From: PLanc-01 sp035342095
GTDB taxonomy: Bacteria > Planctomycetota > Phycisphaerae > Sedimentisphaerales > Anaerobacaceae
Direction of reading: 5' to 3'
DNA: 64,000 nucleotides
Assembly (NCBI GenBank): GCA_035342095.1
Contig: DAOQWL010000026.1
Location: 1-64,000, forward strand
Part shown: in pieces, positions 16,186-24,969 of the stretch
Layout: each line of letters begins with the position of its first letter
How positions within the stretch are numbered: the stretch's first letter is position 1
Translations under genes and position numbers: made by a program
The notes under the pieces: generated by a model
The model's input: the letters and a program-made list of their open reading frames with translations, nothing else
Database searches by the model: none
Told to the model about the DNA's origin: nothing

Positions 16186-19100
16186 ATGTGGACGAAGGCA
16201 ACAACGATCGTAGCCGCCGTGCTGGTGATGAGCATCGTGTCCAGTGCGATGGCAGGACAACTGGGGTACTGGGCATTCGACGAAGGGACCGGCACGACCG
16301 TCAAGGACGGTTCCGGCAACGGCAACAACGGCCGGTTCGTCGGCGCGCCGATCTGGGTAGACGGCATCCTCGGCAAGGCCCTCCAGTTCGACGGCGTAGA
16401 TGACTACATCGAGGTCCCGCACAGCGCCAAGCTGATCCCCACCACCGGAAAGGCCAGCGTGTCCGTGTGGATCAACGCCCAGCGCCATCCGGGCCCCAGC
16501 GGCGCGTGGCAGGGCATCCTGGCCAAGGGAGGCGCCCCTCGCCTGTACAACATCTACACGCATGAGAGCCAGACGCTGCATTTCAGCACGGGACCGAGCG
16601 GCGCCTACATCGGCTCGAACAGCACGGGCACCGTGCCCCTGAACGAATGGGTTCACGTCGCCGCGGTCGTCAACAACTCCCACCAGTACTATATCAACGG
16701 CGCACCGGCCGGCACCTTTGCCAACGGAGCGACGGTCCCGACCGGCGGGACCGCGGTGCTGACCATCGGTCAGACCGGGGAGTCGAACTACTTTCTCGGG
16801 AAGATCGACGAGCCGCGCATCTACGACGTGGCCCTCACGGCCGACGAGGTCAAGGGCCTGTTCGAGGGCACTCCGCCGAGCTGGCCCAAGGCCAAGAACC
16901 CCAACCCCGTCGACGGGGCCATCGGCGTGAGCTTTGCCCTGCTCCAGTGGGAAGCCGGCGACGGCGCCGTCACGCACAACGTCTACGTCGGCACGAGCCC
17001 GGACCTGACGGAGGCCAACCTCGTTCAGTCTGGAAAGACCCAGGCGTTCCACTACTACGCTGCCGGCCTGGAATCGGGCGCCACCTACTACTGGCGCGTG
17101 GATGAGGTCGAAGCGGATCGGGTCACCGTCCATACGGGCGACGTCTGGAGCTTCACTGCCATTCCCGTCGAGGCCTACGCACCGAATCCTGCCGACGGCG
17201 CTCAAAATGTGCTGCGCGGCATCGAGCTTTCCTGGTCGCCCACGATTGACGCGATCACGCACGACGTGTACCTGGGCGTCAACCGGGATGACGTCGCCGC
17301 CGGGACCGGCGATACGTTCAAGGGCAACGTGCCCGAGCTGACGTTCACGCCCGGCACGCTCGAAGGAGACACGACCTACTACTGGCGAATCGACGAGGTC
17401 GACATCCATGGCGCTCGGACCCAGGGCAGCGTCTGGAGCTTCCACACGGTGCCCGCGTTCCCGATTTCCAACGTGAACCTCGTCGGCTGGTGGAAGCTGG
17501 ACGAGGAGGAAGGGACCTTCGTCCTGGATTCCTCCGGCTACGACAACCACGGCGCCCTGCGGAACAGTCCCCAGTGGGCGGAAGGCTACGACGGCGGCGC
17601 CCTGGAACTGGACGGCGCCAGCGACTATGCCGAGATCCCGCACAGCGACACCCTGACCGTGAACTCGGAGGTAACGGTGATGGCCTGGATCAACGCCGTC
17701 ACTCTCAATGCGGACTACCAGGGAATCGTCGCCAAGGGCAACGCCGTCCGGTCCTACAGCCTGTATCTTCAGAGAGCCGGCACGTTGCACTTCAGCACCA
17801 CCTCGACCGCCGCAGGCGCCTATGTGGGCTCCAGCAGCAGCGGCACGGTGGCGACGGGCGAGTGGACGCACGTCTGTGCCATGGTTGCGGCGGGCGGACA
17901 CCAGTACTTCATCAACGGCCAGGCCGCCGGCACCGGCGGCAGCGGAATCACACTGCCCGGAACGACAGACACCATGCCCGTGCGGATCGGCAACACGCAG
18001 GAGGGCGGACGCTTCTTCACTGGAACGATCGACGAGGTCCGCGTCTACCGGACCGCTCTGACCCAGGACCAGGTCCAGGAAGCCATGCAGGGCGACCCGC
18101 TGCGTGCGAGGAATCCGCAGCCTGCCCACAACACCGACGTGGACATCCGCTCCGCGGAGGCACTGAGCTGGTCCGCAGGCAAGACGGCCGCCCAGCACGA
18201 CGTCTATTTCGGACAGGACAAGGACGCGGTCGCAACAGCCGGCGTCGATTCCCCCGAGTACCTCGGACGCCAGGCCGACGCCAGCTACCCGCTCGACGGA
18301 TTGGTCGAATTCGGCGGCGGCGACTACTTCTGGCGGATCGACGAGGTCGAAGCCGACGGCGTCACGATCCACAAGGGTCTTGTCTGGAAGTTCACAGTTC
18401 CCGCCTTCTACATCGTGGACGACATGGAGAGTTACACGGTCGAGGAGGGCAGCCGGATCTATGAGACCTGGCTTGACGGCTACGCCACGAAAGCGAACGG
18501 CTCGATCGTGGGCTACCTCGACGCACCGTTCACCGAGGGCAAGATCGTCCACGGCGGCAAGCAGTCCATGCCGTTCGACTACAACAACCTCGCGCCGCAC
18601 TACTACAGCGAGGGCGAGTTGGCCTTCGCATCGCAGCAGGACTGGACGATCAATGGCGTCGACACCCTGGTTGTCTGGTTCCGAGGCAATGTGGAGCGAT
18701 TCACGGAACCCGAACCCGGACGGTATGTGATCAGCTCCATCAGCGCCGACGTCTGGGGCACAGCGGACAACTTCCGCTTCGTCTACAAGCGTCTCTCCGG
18801 CGACGGCACGATCACTGCCAAGGTCAATGCCATCACCGCGAGCACTACGACCTGGGCGAAGGCCGGCGTCATGATCCGCGAGAGCCTGGACCCCGCCTCC
18901 TCCTATGCGTTCATGTTCCCGACGCCCGACGGTCGAAGGGCATACCAGAACCGCTCGAGCACAGGCACCTCCGCTCTGTCTGCCCACAGCGCCGCCGGCG
19001 CGGTGACCTTCCCGATCTGGGTCCGGGTCGAGCGCAAGGGCACCCAGTTCACCGCCTACTACTCCCAGGACGGCGTCACCTGGGTCAAGCAGCCCGCCAA

Positions 19101-19539
19101 TGAGAACACCGGGACCGACGCCTCGGGCAATCCCCAGGTCATCCCGATGACGGGCACGGTCTACATCGGCATGGCGGTGACCAGCAACAACGCCGGAGTC
19201 GCCGCCTGCTTCGGGGACTTCTCCGATGTCGCAACGACGGGGTCGGTCAGCGGCGCATGGACGGCAGCCAATATCGGGTTCAATCCCGGCTGCGATCGCG
19301 ATACGTTGTACGTGGCCCTGTCCGACAGCAGCAACAAGACAGCGGTCGTCGCACATGACGATCCGGCGGCCGTCAACCTCACCGAATGGACCGAGTGGCC
19401 GATCCCGCTGGGCAGGTTCACCGGAGTGAACCCCAAGCGGGTCAAGACGCTGTGCATCGGGGTCGGCGATCGGGACGCCACCTCCCCCACTGGTCTCGGC
19501 CTGCTCTACTTCGACGATATCCGCCTGATCCAGCGGTAG
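16186..19539 (+). CDS. large exported LamG/fibronectin-like surface protein
   Basis: A 1117-residue secreted, probably glycan- or cell-surface-binding protein. Order: signal peptide (1-23, ending SSAMA), LamG/concanavalin-like domain (about 24-225), two Ig/FN3-like modules with the signature HNVYVGTSPDL...ATYYWRVDEVEAD (about 229-425), a second LamG domain (430-640), a third FN3-like module (642-740), then a C-terminal domain starting IVDDMESYTVEEG and ending LLYFDDIRLIQR. The three FN3-like modules and the two LamG copies are internal duplications. This architecture is characteristic of Phycisphaerae. Start ATG 16186 has AGGAG nine bases upstream. It has its own promoter and a hairpin after it. 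No catalytic motif seen; substrate unknown. Confidence 0.85.
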   Translation: MWTKATTIVAAVLVMSIVSSAMAGQLGYWAFDEGTGTTVKDGSGNGNNGRFVGAPIWVDGILGKALQFDGVDDYIEVPHSAKLIPTTGKASVSVWINAQRHPGPSGAWQGILAKGGAPRLYNIYTHESQTLHFSTGPSGAYIGSNSTGTVPLNEWVHVAAVVNNSHQYYINGAPAGTFANGATVPTGGTAVLTIGQTGESNYFLGKIDEPRIYDVALTADEVKGLFEGTPPSWPKAKNPNPVDGAIGVSFALLQWEAGDGAVTHNVYVGTSPDLTEANLVQSGKTQAFHYYAAGLESGATYYWRVDEVEADRVTVHTGDVWSFTAIPVEAYAPNPADGAQNVLRGIELSWSPTIDAITHDVYLGVNRDDVAAGTGDTFKGNVPELTFTPGTLEGDTTYYWRIDEVDIHGARTQGSVWSFHTVPAFPISNVNLVGWWKLDEEEGTFVLDSSGYDNHGALRNSPQWAEGYDGGALELDGASDYAEIPHSDTLTVNSEVTVMAWINAVTLNADYQGIVAKGNAVRSYSLYLQRAGTLHFSTTSTAAGAYVGSSSSGTVATGEWTHVCAMVAAGGHQYFINGQAAGTGGSGITLPGTTDTMPVRIGNTQEGGRFFTGTIDEVRVYRTALTQDQVQEAMQGDPLRARNPQPAHNTDVDIRSAEALSWSAGKTAAQHDVYFGQDKDAVATAGVDSPEYLGRQADASYPLDGLVEFGGGDYFWRIDEVEADGVTIHKGLVWKFTVPAFYIVDDMESYTVEEGSRIYETWLDGYATKANGSIVGYLDAPFTEGKIVHGGKQSMPFDYNNLAPHYYSEGELAFASQQDWTINGVDTLVVWFRGNVERFTEPEPGRYVISSISADVWGTADNFRFVYKRLSGDGTITAKVNAITASTTTWAKAGVMIRESLDPASSYAFMFPTPDGRRAYQNRSSTGTSALSAHSAAGAVTFPIWVRVERKGTQFTAYYSQDGVTWVKQPANENTGTDASGNPQVIPMTGTVYIGMAVTSNNAGVAACFGDFSDVATTGSVSGAWTAANIGFNPGCDRDTLYVALSDSSNKTAVVAHDDPAAVNLTEWTEWPIPLGRFTGVNPKRVKTLCIGVGDRDATSPTGLGLLYFDDIRLIQR

Positions 19540-19608
19540 CATCGCGGATCAGCCCGCCGTGGCGCCGCGTCCTTTCTCCACTCGACGCCTGACGGCTGCA
19601 AGAAAGCA

Positions 19609-19646
19609 TACAGCGAGGCCCGTCCCCAGAGACGGGCCTCGCTGTA
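19609..19646 (+). terminator. perfect 16-bp stem-loop after the LamG gene
   Basis: TACAGCGAGGCCCGTC and its exact complement enclose a 6-base loop, 70 bases after the stop. It is GC-rich but followed by TGGGGG rather than a T run, so intrinsic termination is likely but not certain. Confidence 0.6.
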
Positions 19647-19758
19647 TGGGGGATTCCACAATGCGGCCTCCCCGCGGCTTCGCGCTGGGATCGCCGTACC
19701 TCTGTTCTCAGGCATTGCGAGGCGCAGACCGAATCCGCTCTTGACAGGCTGATTTCTC

Positions 19759-19786
19759 TTGACAAAGCAGGCAAAATGCGTAAACT
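19759..19786 (+). promoter_or_regulatory. sigma70-like promoter of the PEP-CTERM gene
   Basis: TTGACA (19759-19764), 16 bases, TAAACT (19781-19786). Predicted leader about 97 bases, ending in AGGAGG before ATG 19890. Another TTGACA at 19741 lacks a matching -10. Confidence 0.55.
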
Positions 19787-19889
19787 GGAGAATATATAAA
19801 CCCCAAGACCCGGATCATTGCCCTGCGGATAGACCCAGAGTCCGGGGGGGTGCCCTTGCTGTTCGGAGAGAACGATAGGAGGAAACGAA

Positions 19890-20585
19890 ATGAGCACATC
19901 TGCGCGCCTCGCATTGTTGATGGTGCTGACGGTGTTGCTTGGGGTCAATGTGTGTTCCGCAGCCATTGTGCCAATCACTAGCGTCGTCGCCGGCATGAAC
20001 GGAAAACCCCCGTACACGCTGGAGAGCATCACGGTGGGTGATTACACAATCACGAAGGAATTCCTGGCCCTCGGCGAGAGCACCGGCGAGTCTATTCTCT
20101 TCAGCGACATCTCCAGCGCGGACAATTTCGATCTGAACTCCGTAGCCTCACGAAACGACTCAGGCATCTGGCGAGTCACAAGCATTGGCGGATCCGAGAC
20201 TTATAGAGATACCAACGGCGACCATCCCGATTTCTTCCTGTTCGAGGTCGGCATGAACGACACGGTCGCCGTGCAGGCAATCTTCGCCGACGGCACACTG
20301 GGTCAGGCGGTCACAATTTCCCAGTCGGACTGGGGTGATACGGGATTGGACAGGGTAGGCCTGCTGGTGTCGGGTCAGTCTATCGGCGGCGTCGCATTCT
20401 CCGTTTCGGACCTGCTGGACGCCAATGGACAGCCCCTCGGCGCGGATACCGTGATCAGGGGTCTTCAGTTCGACAGCGAGACCATCGACCCGGTCCATTT
20501 CTCCGCCGCGGTGATGGTCCCCGAGCCCGCCACGCTCGCGATCCTGGGCCTTGGCAGCCTGGTCATTCTCAGAAGACGCCACTGA
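19890..20585 (+). CDS. PEP-CTERM-anchored exported protein
   Basis: A 231-residue secreted protein with an N-terminal signal (LALLMVLTVLLGVNVCSAA) and a C-terminal PEP-CTERM sorting signal: VPEPATLAILGLGSLVILRRRH, with the PEP motif, one hydrophobic helix and a basic tail. Such proteins are cut by an exosortase and often belong to the exopolysaccharide-linked outer surface. The body (DNFDLNSVASRNDSGIWRV, DGTLGQAVTISQSDWG) is beta-rich and shows no enzyme motif. The exosortase is not in this window. ATG 19890 follows ATAGGAGGAAACGAA. Confidence 0.88.
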   Translation: MSTSARLALLMVLTVLLGVNVCSAAIVPITSVVAGMNGKPPYTLESITVGDYTITKEFLALGESTGESILFSDISSADNFDLNSVASRNDSGIWRVTSIGGSETYRDTNGDHPDFFLFEVGMNDTVAVQAIFADGTLGQAVTISQSDWGDTGLDRVGLLVSGQSIGGVAFSVSDLLDANGQPLGADTVIRGLQFDSETIDPVHFSAAVMVPEPATLAILGLGSLVILRRRH

Positions 20586-20969
20586 AGCTGAGCCGAACCC
20601 CTGCGGGTCTTCTGACCCTACCCCGGCCGTGCTGCGAAGGGCGCACGTTCCAGGATCACCCGCTGCGGGCTTCCTTCCCACCGCAAGACGGGCCATTCCA
20701 GGCTGCTTCTGCAATATTCCACTCACGAACCGCGTCTAATCAGTCAGGAATCGACAGATGACAGGTTATGGACACAGGCCGCAGAACAGAACCGCCCGAC
20801 GAGGAAAGGTGCGATGACCAGAGGTGCCCTCAGGGGCATGAATCCGTCCGCAAAGTAGCAGTGGATGGTTGTATTATGGGGCTTTCGTAAAGCCAGTATT
20901 GCCAGACAGTTACATGACTGGAGCCTGCCGCCGGGTGCAGATTTCCCCCGTGTGGAGGCAGGTTGGCAG
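20586..20969. other. gene-free stretch before folC
   Basis: About 384 bases with no convincing coding sequence, repeat family or RNA. Short ATG-initiated readings exist but lack ribosome-binding sites and protein-like composition. Confidence 0.5.
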
Positions 20970-20998
20970 TTGACTGCGAGAACGCGATTTGCTAACAT
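20970..20998 (+). promoter_or_regulatory. promoter of folC, predicting an almost leaderless mRNA
   Basis: TTGACT (20970-20975), 17 bases, TAACAT (20993-20998). The start codon is at 21008, so transcription would begin within about 3 bases of the ATG and no Shine-Dalgarno site is possible. Confidence 0.65.
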
Positions 20999-21007
20999 GG
21001 CGGGTTC

Positions 21008-22441
21008 ATGGCCAAGACAATAAGGACAACGGGTAAGAAACAGGCGAAAAAGGACTCTTCCAAGGTCGCCCCGGTTAAAGCCAAGAGGGCTTTCGGCAAG
21101 TATCAGGAAGCGTTGGCTTATCTGCTTGAGAGAACCGACTACGAGAAGGAAGAGCACGTACGCTATAACGTGACCACGTTCAGCCTGGAACGGATGGAGA
21201 GACTCTTGTCTCTCCTGGGCGATCCTCACACCAGGATCAGCACGGTCCACATCGCAGGAACCAAGGGCAAGGGCTCGACCGCCACCATGCTGGCGCGGAT
21301 GCTCGAAGCCAACGGCTACACCGTCGGTCTGTACACCTCGCCGCATCTGGTCAATCTGCACGAGCGAATCACGGTCAACTCCGAGATGATCACCGAGGCA
21401 CAGATGCTCGCCTTGATGAACCGTCTGTACGCTCCGATCGAGAAGCTGGCCAAAGACAACCCGCCCACGTTTTTCGAGATCATGACCGCGCTGGCCTTCT
21501 GTCACTTCGCGGACCGCCAGATCGATATCGGCGTGATCGAGACCGGTCTGGGCGGCCGGTTGGACAGCACCAACGTGATTCTGCCCAAGGTGGTGGGCAT
21601 CACGAGCCTGAGCATCGACCACAAGCAGCAGTTGGGCGACACGCTCGACCGCATCGCCATGGAGAAGGCCGGCGTGTTCAAGAAGGGCGTCCCCGCCGTC
21701 ACCGTACAGCAGGAGCCCATCGCGATGAACGTGCTCAAGGCCCAGGCTCTGGCGATGAAGACGCCTCTGAGCGTCACCGGCACCGACATCGACTTCTCCT
21801 ACCGCTTCGAGACGTCGCGAGAGCACGGCCCGCACACGCGGATCTGCCTTTCGACTCCGACGAGCAAGTTCGAACATCTGCGAGTGCCCCTCTACGGGCG
21901 TCACCAGGCCATCAACTGCGGCCTGGCTCTGGCGATGCTGGACAAGCTCAAATCGGCCGGCTACGAGATTGATGTCGAGAAGGCCGCGGTCGGGCTGAGC
22001 AATGTCCGCCTGGCCGGACGCATGGAGATGATCTGCGAGGACCCGCGAATCATGATCGACGGCGCCCACAACGCCGCCAGCATCCGAGCGTTGATCCACG
22101 CTATCGGGCAGAATATCCCCTACGACTCCATGGTCATGATCTTCGGCTGTAACTGCGACAAGGATGTCCCCGGCATGCTCAACGAGCTCCAATACGGAGC
22201 CGACAAGGTGATCTTCACGCGGAGCAGTTCCAACAAGGCGGTCTCGCCCCAGGAATTGGCCGACGCCTACACCGAGATCTGCGGCAAGATGTGCCAGACC
22301 GCCAGCACGCTCGGCGAGGCGCTGATGCTCGCCCGCAGCGCGGTCGGCAAAGAAGACCTGATCTGCATCACCGGCAGCTTCTACCTCATCGGTCAGGCCA
22401 AAGTCCGCTTCCAGCCCCAACTGGCGCCGGTGGCGTCCTAA
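21008..22441 (+). CDS. folC: folylpolyglutamate/dihydrofolate synthase (Mur ligase family)
   Basis: ATP-dependent ligase adding glutamate to folates (and possibly to dihydropteroate) in the cytoplasm. The 477 residues show the Mur-ligase P-loop AGTKGKGSTATML, the FolC loop YTSPHLVNLHERITVN, ETGLGGRLDSTN, ITSLSIDHKQQLG and DGAHNAAS near the C-terminal domain. A basic 28-residue N-terminal extension (Lys-rich) precedes the fold, longer than usual. No ribosome-binding site precedes ATG 21008 and the promoter places the transcription start almost on it, so leaderless translation is likely. Monocistronic by context. Family assignment is firm. Confidence 0.93.
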   Translation: MAKTIRTTGKKQAKKDSSKVAPVKAKRAFGKYQEALAYLLERTDYEKEEHVRYNVTTFSLERMERLLSLLGDPHTRISTVHIAGTKGKGSTATMLARMLEANGYTVGLYTSPHLVNLHERITVNSEMITEAQMLALMNRLYAPIEKLAKDNPPTFFEIMTALAFCHFADRQIDIGVIETGLGGRLDSTNVILPKVVGITSLSIDHKQQLGDTLDRIAMEKAGVFKKGVPAVTVQQEPIAMNVLKAQALAMKTPLSVTGTDIDFSYRFETSREHGPHTRICLSTPTSKFEHLRVPLYGRHQAINCGLALAMLDKLKSAGYEIDVEKAAVGLSNVRLAGRMEMICEDPRIMIDGAHNAASIRALIHAIGQNIPYDSMVMIFGCNCDKDVPGMLNELQYGADKVIFTRSSSNKAVSPQELADAYTEICGKMCQTASTLGEALMLARSAVGKEDLICITGSFYLIGQAKVRFQPQLAPVAS

Positions 22442-22495
22442 TTCCGTAGACCCCAAATTCGCGGCCGCATCTCCTCCGACCAAAATACGGATCGT

Positions 22496-22521
22496 CGTAA
22501 AATAGTCTTGACTGTTTTACG
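22496..22521. promoter_or_regulatory. 26-base near-perfect palindrome upstream of the AAA/DUF4143 gene
   Basis: CGTAAAATAGTC and GACTGTTTTACG are 12-base arms with one mismatch around a TT centre, ending 12 bases before ATG 22534. Position and AT-rich symmetry suggest an operator for a dimeric repressor. It also contains TTGACT and TAAAAT hexamers, but not at a standard spacing from each other. Confidence 0.55.
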
Positions 22522-22533
22522 ATGCAATAGAAA

Positions 22534-23751
22534 ATGGTCGTCATGGGTATTCGGGCAAGAGTCTACGACGAAGTCCTGGCAGATCATCTCGGCTCACACC
22601 GGCAGATGGCAATGGTAAGCGGCCCTCGACAGGTGGGAAAGACCACGACCTGTCGTCGGTTGGCCGACCTGTATCTGAACTGGGACAACCTGGACGATCG
22701 CGCACTGGTCTTGAGGGGACCTGGCGCGGTAGCCGAGAGACTGGGACTCCAGAGGCTCCGGGCTTCACCACCAACAGTTCTCTTCGATGAACTGCATAAG
22801 TTCAAGAAGTGGAAGCAGTTCCTCAAGGGGTTCTTGGACACATACGCCGAGCAGGCACATATCCTGATCACGGGTAGCTCCCGCATGGACATCTACCGGC
22901 GAGACGGCGACAGCCTGATGGGACGGTATCTCTTGTACCACATGCATCCTTTCACGGTGGCCGAAGCTGTCCGGCAGGATCTGCCCGATCCGGATCGCAT
23001 CGTCCGCGATCCGCGGCCCATCCCGGGGGACGATTTCACAGCCCTGTGGACCCACGGCGGGTATCCCGAGCCGTTCGTCAAGCGGGACATCCGGTTCACC
23101 CGCAGATGGCGTGCCCTGCGGATGCAGCAGTTGCTTCGCGAAGAGGTCCGGGACGTGACTCAGATCCAGCAACTGGGCCAACTGGAGACCCTCGCCACCC
23201 TTCTGTCGGACAGATCGGGCCAACAACTGATCTACAGCAGTCTTGCAGCCGAGGTCCAGACGTCGGTCGATACGATACGACGGTGGATCGCAATCCTCTG
23301 CCATCTTCAAATGGGTTTCCTGGTCAGGCCTTGGTTTAGAAACGTCTCGCGGTCCCTTCGCAAGGAGCCCAAGTGGTACCTGCGGGATTGGTCGGGCATC
23401 GACGATCCGGGCTCGCGAGCGGAGACCTTTGTCGCGTGTCATCTGCTCAAGGCCGTGGAGGGTTGGACCGACGTGGGACTCGGCGCCTTCGATCTGGGAT
23501 ATCTGCGGGACAAGGACCAGCGAGAGGTAGATTTCGTCGTCGTGCGGGATGGCAAGCCGTGGTTCCTGGCGGAGGTCAAGTCCAACGACGAGAGGATCAG
23601 CCCCGCCTTGAAGCACTATCAGGATCGACTGGACGTGCCTTTCGCGTTTCAAGTCCTGATGGAGGCCGACTTCGTTGCGGCCGACTGCTTCGCCGCAAAG
23701 CGTCAGCCCATAGTAGTCCCCGCGAAGACCCTTCTCTCCCAACTGTTGTGA
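22534..23751 (+). CDS. AAA-family ATPase with DUF4143 domain
   Basis: A 405-residue ATPase of the widespread AAA_14/DUF4143 group, of unknown physiological role and often in accessory DNA. Walker A is GPRQVGKTT (about 30-38), Walker B TVLFDELHK, and ILITGSSRMD is the sensor strand. The C-terminal DUF4143 part contains a PD-(D/E)XK-nuclease-like core: EVDFVVVRDGKPWFLAEVKS, with Asp, then Glu-x-Lys. No ribosome-binding site precedes ATG 22534 (ATG 22543 is an alternative). A palindrome lies directly upstream and the gene converges on an AbiEii-like gene with only 9 bases between stops. Confidence 0.85.
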   Translation: MVVMGIRARVYDEVLADHLGSHRQMAMVSGPRQVGKTTTCRRLADLYLNWDNLDDRALVLRGPGAVAERLGLQRLRASPPTVLFDELHKFKKWKQFLKGFLDTYAEQAHILITGSSRMDIYRRDGDSLMGRYLLYHMHPFTVAEAVRQDLPDPDRIVRDPRPIPGDDFTALWTHGGYPEPFVKRDIRFTRRWRALRMQQLLREEVRDVTQIQQLGQLETLATLLSDRSGQQLIYSSLAAEVQTSVDTIRRWIAILCHLQMGFLVRPWFRNVSRSLRKEPKWYLRDWSGIDDPGSRAETFVACHLLKAVEGWTDVGLGAFDLGYLRDKDQREVDFVVVRDGKPWFLAEVKSNDERISPALKHYQDRLDVPFAFQVLMEADFVAADCFAAKRQPIVVPAKTLLSQLL

Positions 23752-23760
23752 CAAAAGAAA

Positions 23761-24573
23761 TCAATTCGATACCTGCGGGTAGGCGCCGCGAATACTGCCT
23801 GTGTGAAAGGCCAGATCGCTTGTGGCAAGGTTCTGTCGGAGTTGTGCCGGGTTTCCCCGGTAGAGATCCCCCTGGCGTTGAAGGACACACGCGCCCACTC
23901 GTCCTGCGGGCAAAACCGCGACGATCTCACGGGCTTCCTGAAGCATGGAGCGCCACTTCCGCAGCAGACCCGCCAGATCGGGAGGCGGACCATCAAAAGA
24001 GAGTCCCTCCAGCTCGGCAACCGTGTACCGCCCGGAACGGCCGGCCTCTTCCAGGATCGCCAGAGGGCTGAAGCCCGGGTCTTTGCCGCAGGCCGCCCAC
24101 GCCAGATATCCCAAGGGCTGAATTCGCTCGTGACAGGTAATGATGTCGATCCAATCGCGGATTTCCAGCCGTCCCGCCAGTGCCAGGACCTTGTTGGTCG
24201 CCAGGTCAAATGGGTGCAGCGTCAACCCCAGTTCCTCGTGCTGAACCAAGGGGAAGAAACGAAACGCACTGTCGTGAGTCCACTGCATCAGGACCGTATC
24301 GCCCCCCTTGCCTACCAGAACCTCCACGTAGCCGCGACGCTCGTGGATGGATCGCAATTCGTAACCGTGGTTCTCCAGGAGTCTGCGGTCCGCCTGCCAC
24401 GTGGCATCGAGGGCCTCGATCGTATCGTGGAACAGGTCGATGTCACGAGAGACCCGATTGCCTCCAGTCAGGAGGTTCAGCGCGACGCCTCCCGCCACGT
24501 AGGCTTCTCCCTGTTCGAGACGATTCGACGCTATGAGGCGACAGACGGCCCGCTGGAATCCCGTGACAGCCAT
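23761..24573 (-). CDS. AbiEii/AbiGii-like nucleotidyltransferase
   Basis: A 270-residue nucleotidyltransferase of the AbiEii type, the toxin family of type IV abortive-infection modules. The signature YVAGGVALNLLTGGNRVSRDIDLF (written over residues about 25-48) shows the GG motif and the D-x-D metal pair; a later LATNKVLALAGRLEIRDWIDI segment matches the conserved second half of the fold. The gene overlaps a 76-residue upstream gene by 43 bases, so the two are co-expressed. No AbiEi-type winged-helix antitoxin is present; the small partner is unrelated in appearance. Defence or addiction role is inferred from family only. Confidence 0.8.
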   Translation of the reverse strand: MAVTGFQRAVCRLIASNRLEQGEAYVAGGVALNLLTGGNRVSRDIDLFHDTIEALDATWQADRRLLENHGYELRSIHERRGYVEVLVGKGGDTVLMQWTHDSAFRFFPLVQHEELGLTLHPFDLATNKVLALAGRLEIRDWIDIITCHERIQPLGYLAWAACGKDPGFSPLAILEEAGRSGRYTVAELEGLSFDGPPPDLAGLLRKWRSMLQEAREIVAVLPAGRVGACVLQRQGDLYRGNPAQLRQNLATSDLAFHTGSIRGAYPQVSN

Positions 24574-24761
24574 TGGTACAACTCCCCTGCCTGGCGAAAT
24601 GCCTCCCGGTCGCCGTAGCGTCGGATGTAGTCAAGCGCACGCAGCACATCCGGCAGATCGGTCGGGTAGTAGTCGGCGCGAAGGAACCAAAGACACCGAT
24701 TCCGGTATCTGTCAACCAACTGGTTGACCTGCCGACGAAGGTTTTCATCGATTGTGCTCAT
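24531..24761 (-). CDS. small unknown partner of the AbiEii-like gene
   Basis: A 76-residue, mostly helical soluble protein (LRRQVNQLVDRYRNRCLWFL, YPTDLPDVLRALDYIRRYGD) with no family I recognise. It overlaps the AbiEii-like gene by 43 bases and is the first gene of the pair, the place usually held by the antitoxin. A TTGCTG-N17-TATTGT promoter ends only 10 bases before its ATG, so the message would be nearly leaderless. Antitoxin or regulator function is an inference from position. Confidence 0.65.
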   Translation of the reverse strand: MSTIDENLRRQVNQLVDRYRNRCLWFLRADYYPTDLPDVLRALDYIRRYGDREAFRQAGELYQWLSRDSSGPSVAS

Positions 24762-24770
24762 GGTCTGACT

Positions 24771-24799
24771 ACAATACCGTGCCTCCGGCGAATCAGCAA
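24771..24799 (-). promoter_or_regulatory. possible promoter of the AbiEii-like module
   Basis: On the minus strand TTGCTG (24794-24799), 17 bases, TATTGT (24771-24776). Hexamers are moderate matches (3/6 and 4/6). Confidence 0.4.
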
Positions 24800-24833
24800 G
24801 CCCGTCCTCGGCGCGTCGGCCCGGCTTTTATGG

Positions 24834-24862
24834 TTGACGAGCCTTTCTTCGAGCCGTTTAAT
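24834..24862 (+). promoter_or_regulatory. promoter of the rhamnose locus (rhaB)
   Basis: TTGACG (24834-24839), 17 bases, TTTAAT (24857-24862), giving a leader of about 100 bases before the rhaB start. No obvious operator dyad overlaps it. Confidence 0.6.
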
Positions 24863-24969
24863 CTCTATCTTGCGTGCGGTTTGCGCGCGTCGGCAGGCAG
24901 GAGAAAGACCGTTGCAGGAACGGGTCCCCAACGCGATGCGTCGCGTCTGGAGGCCCGAAGGAGCAGACG

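Noticed and set aside
16057..19542. A 1161-codon open frame antisense to the LamG surface-protein gene
   Set aside because: High GC and low stop frequency open this strand. The plus-strand frame has signal peptide, repeated domains, ribosome site and promoter; the antisense product is Asp/Arg/Val-rich with no recognisable domain.
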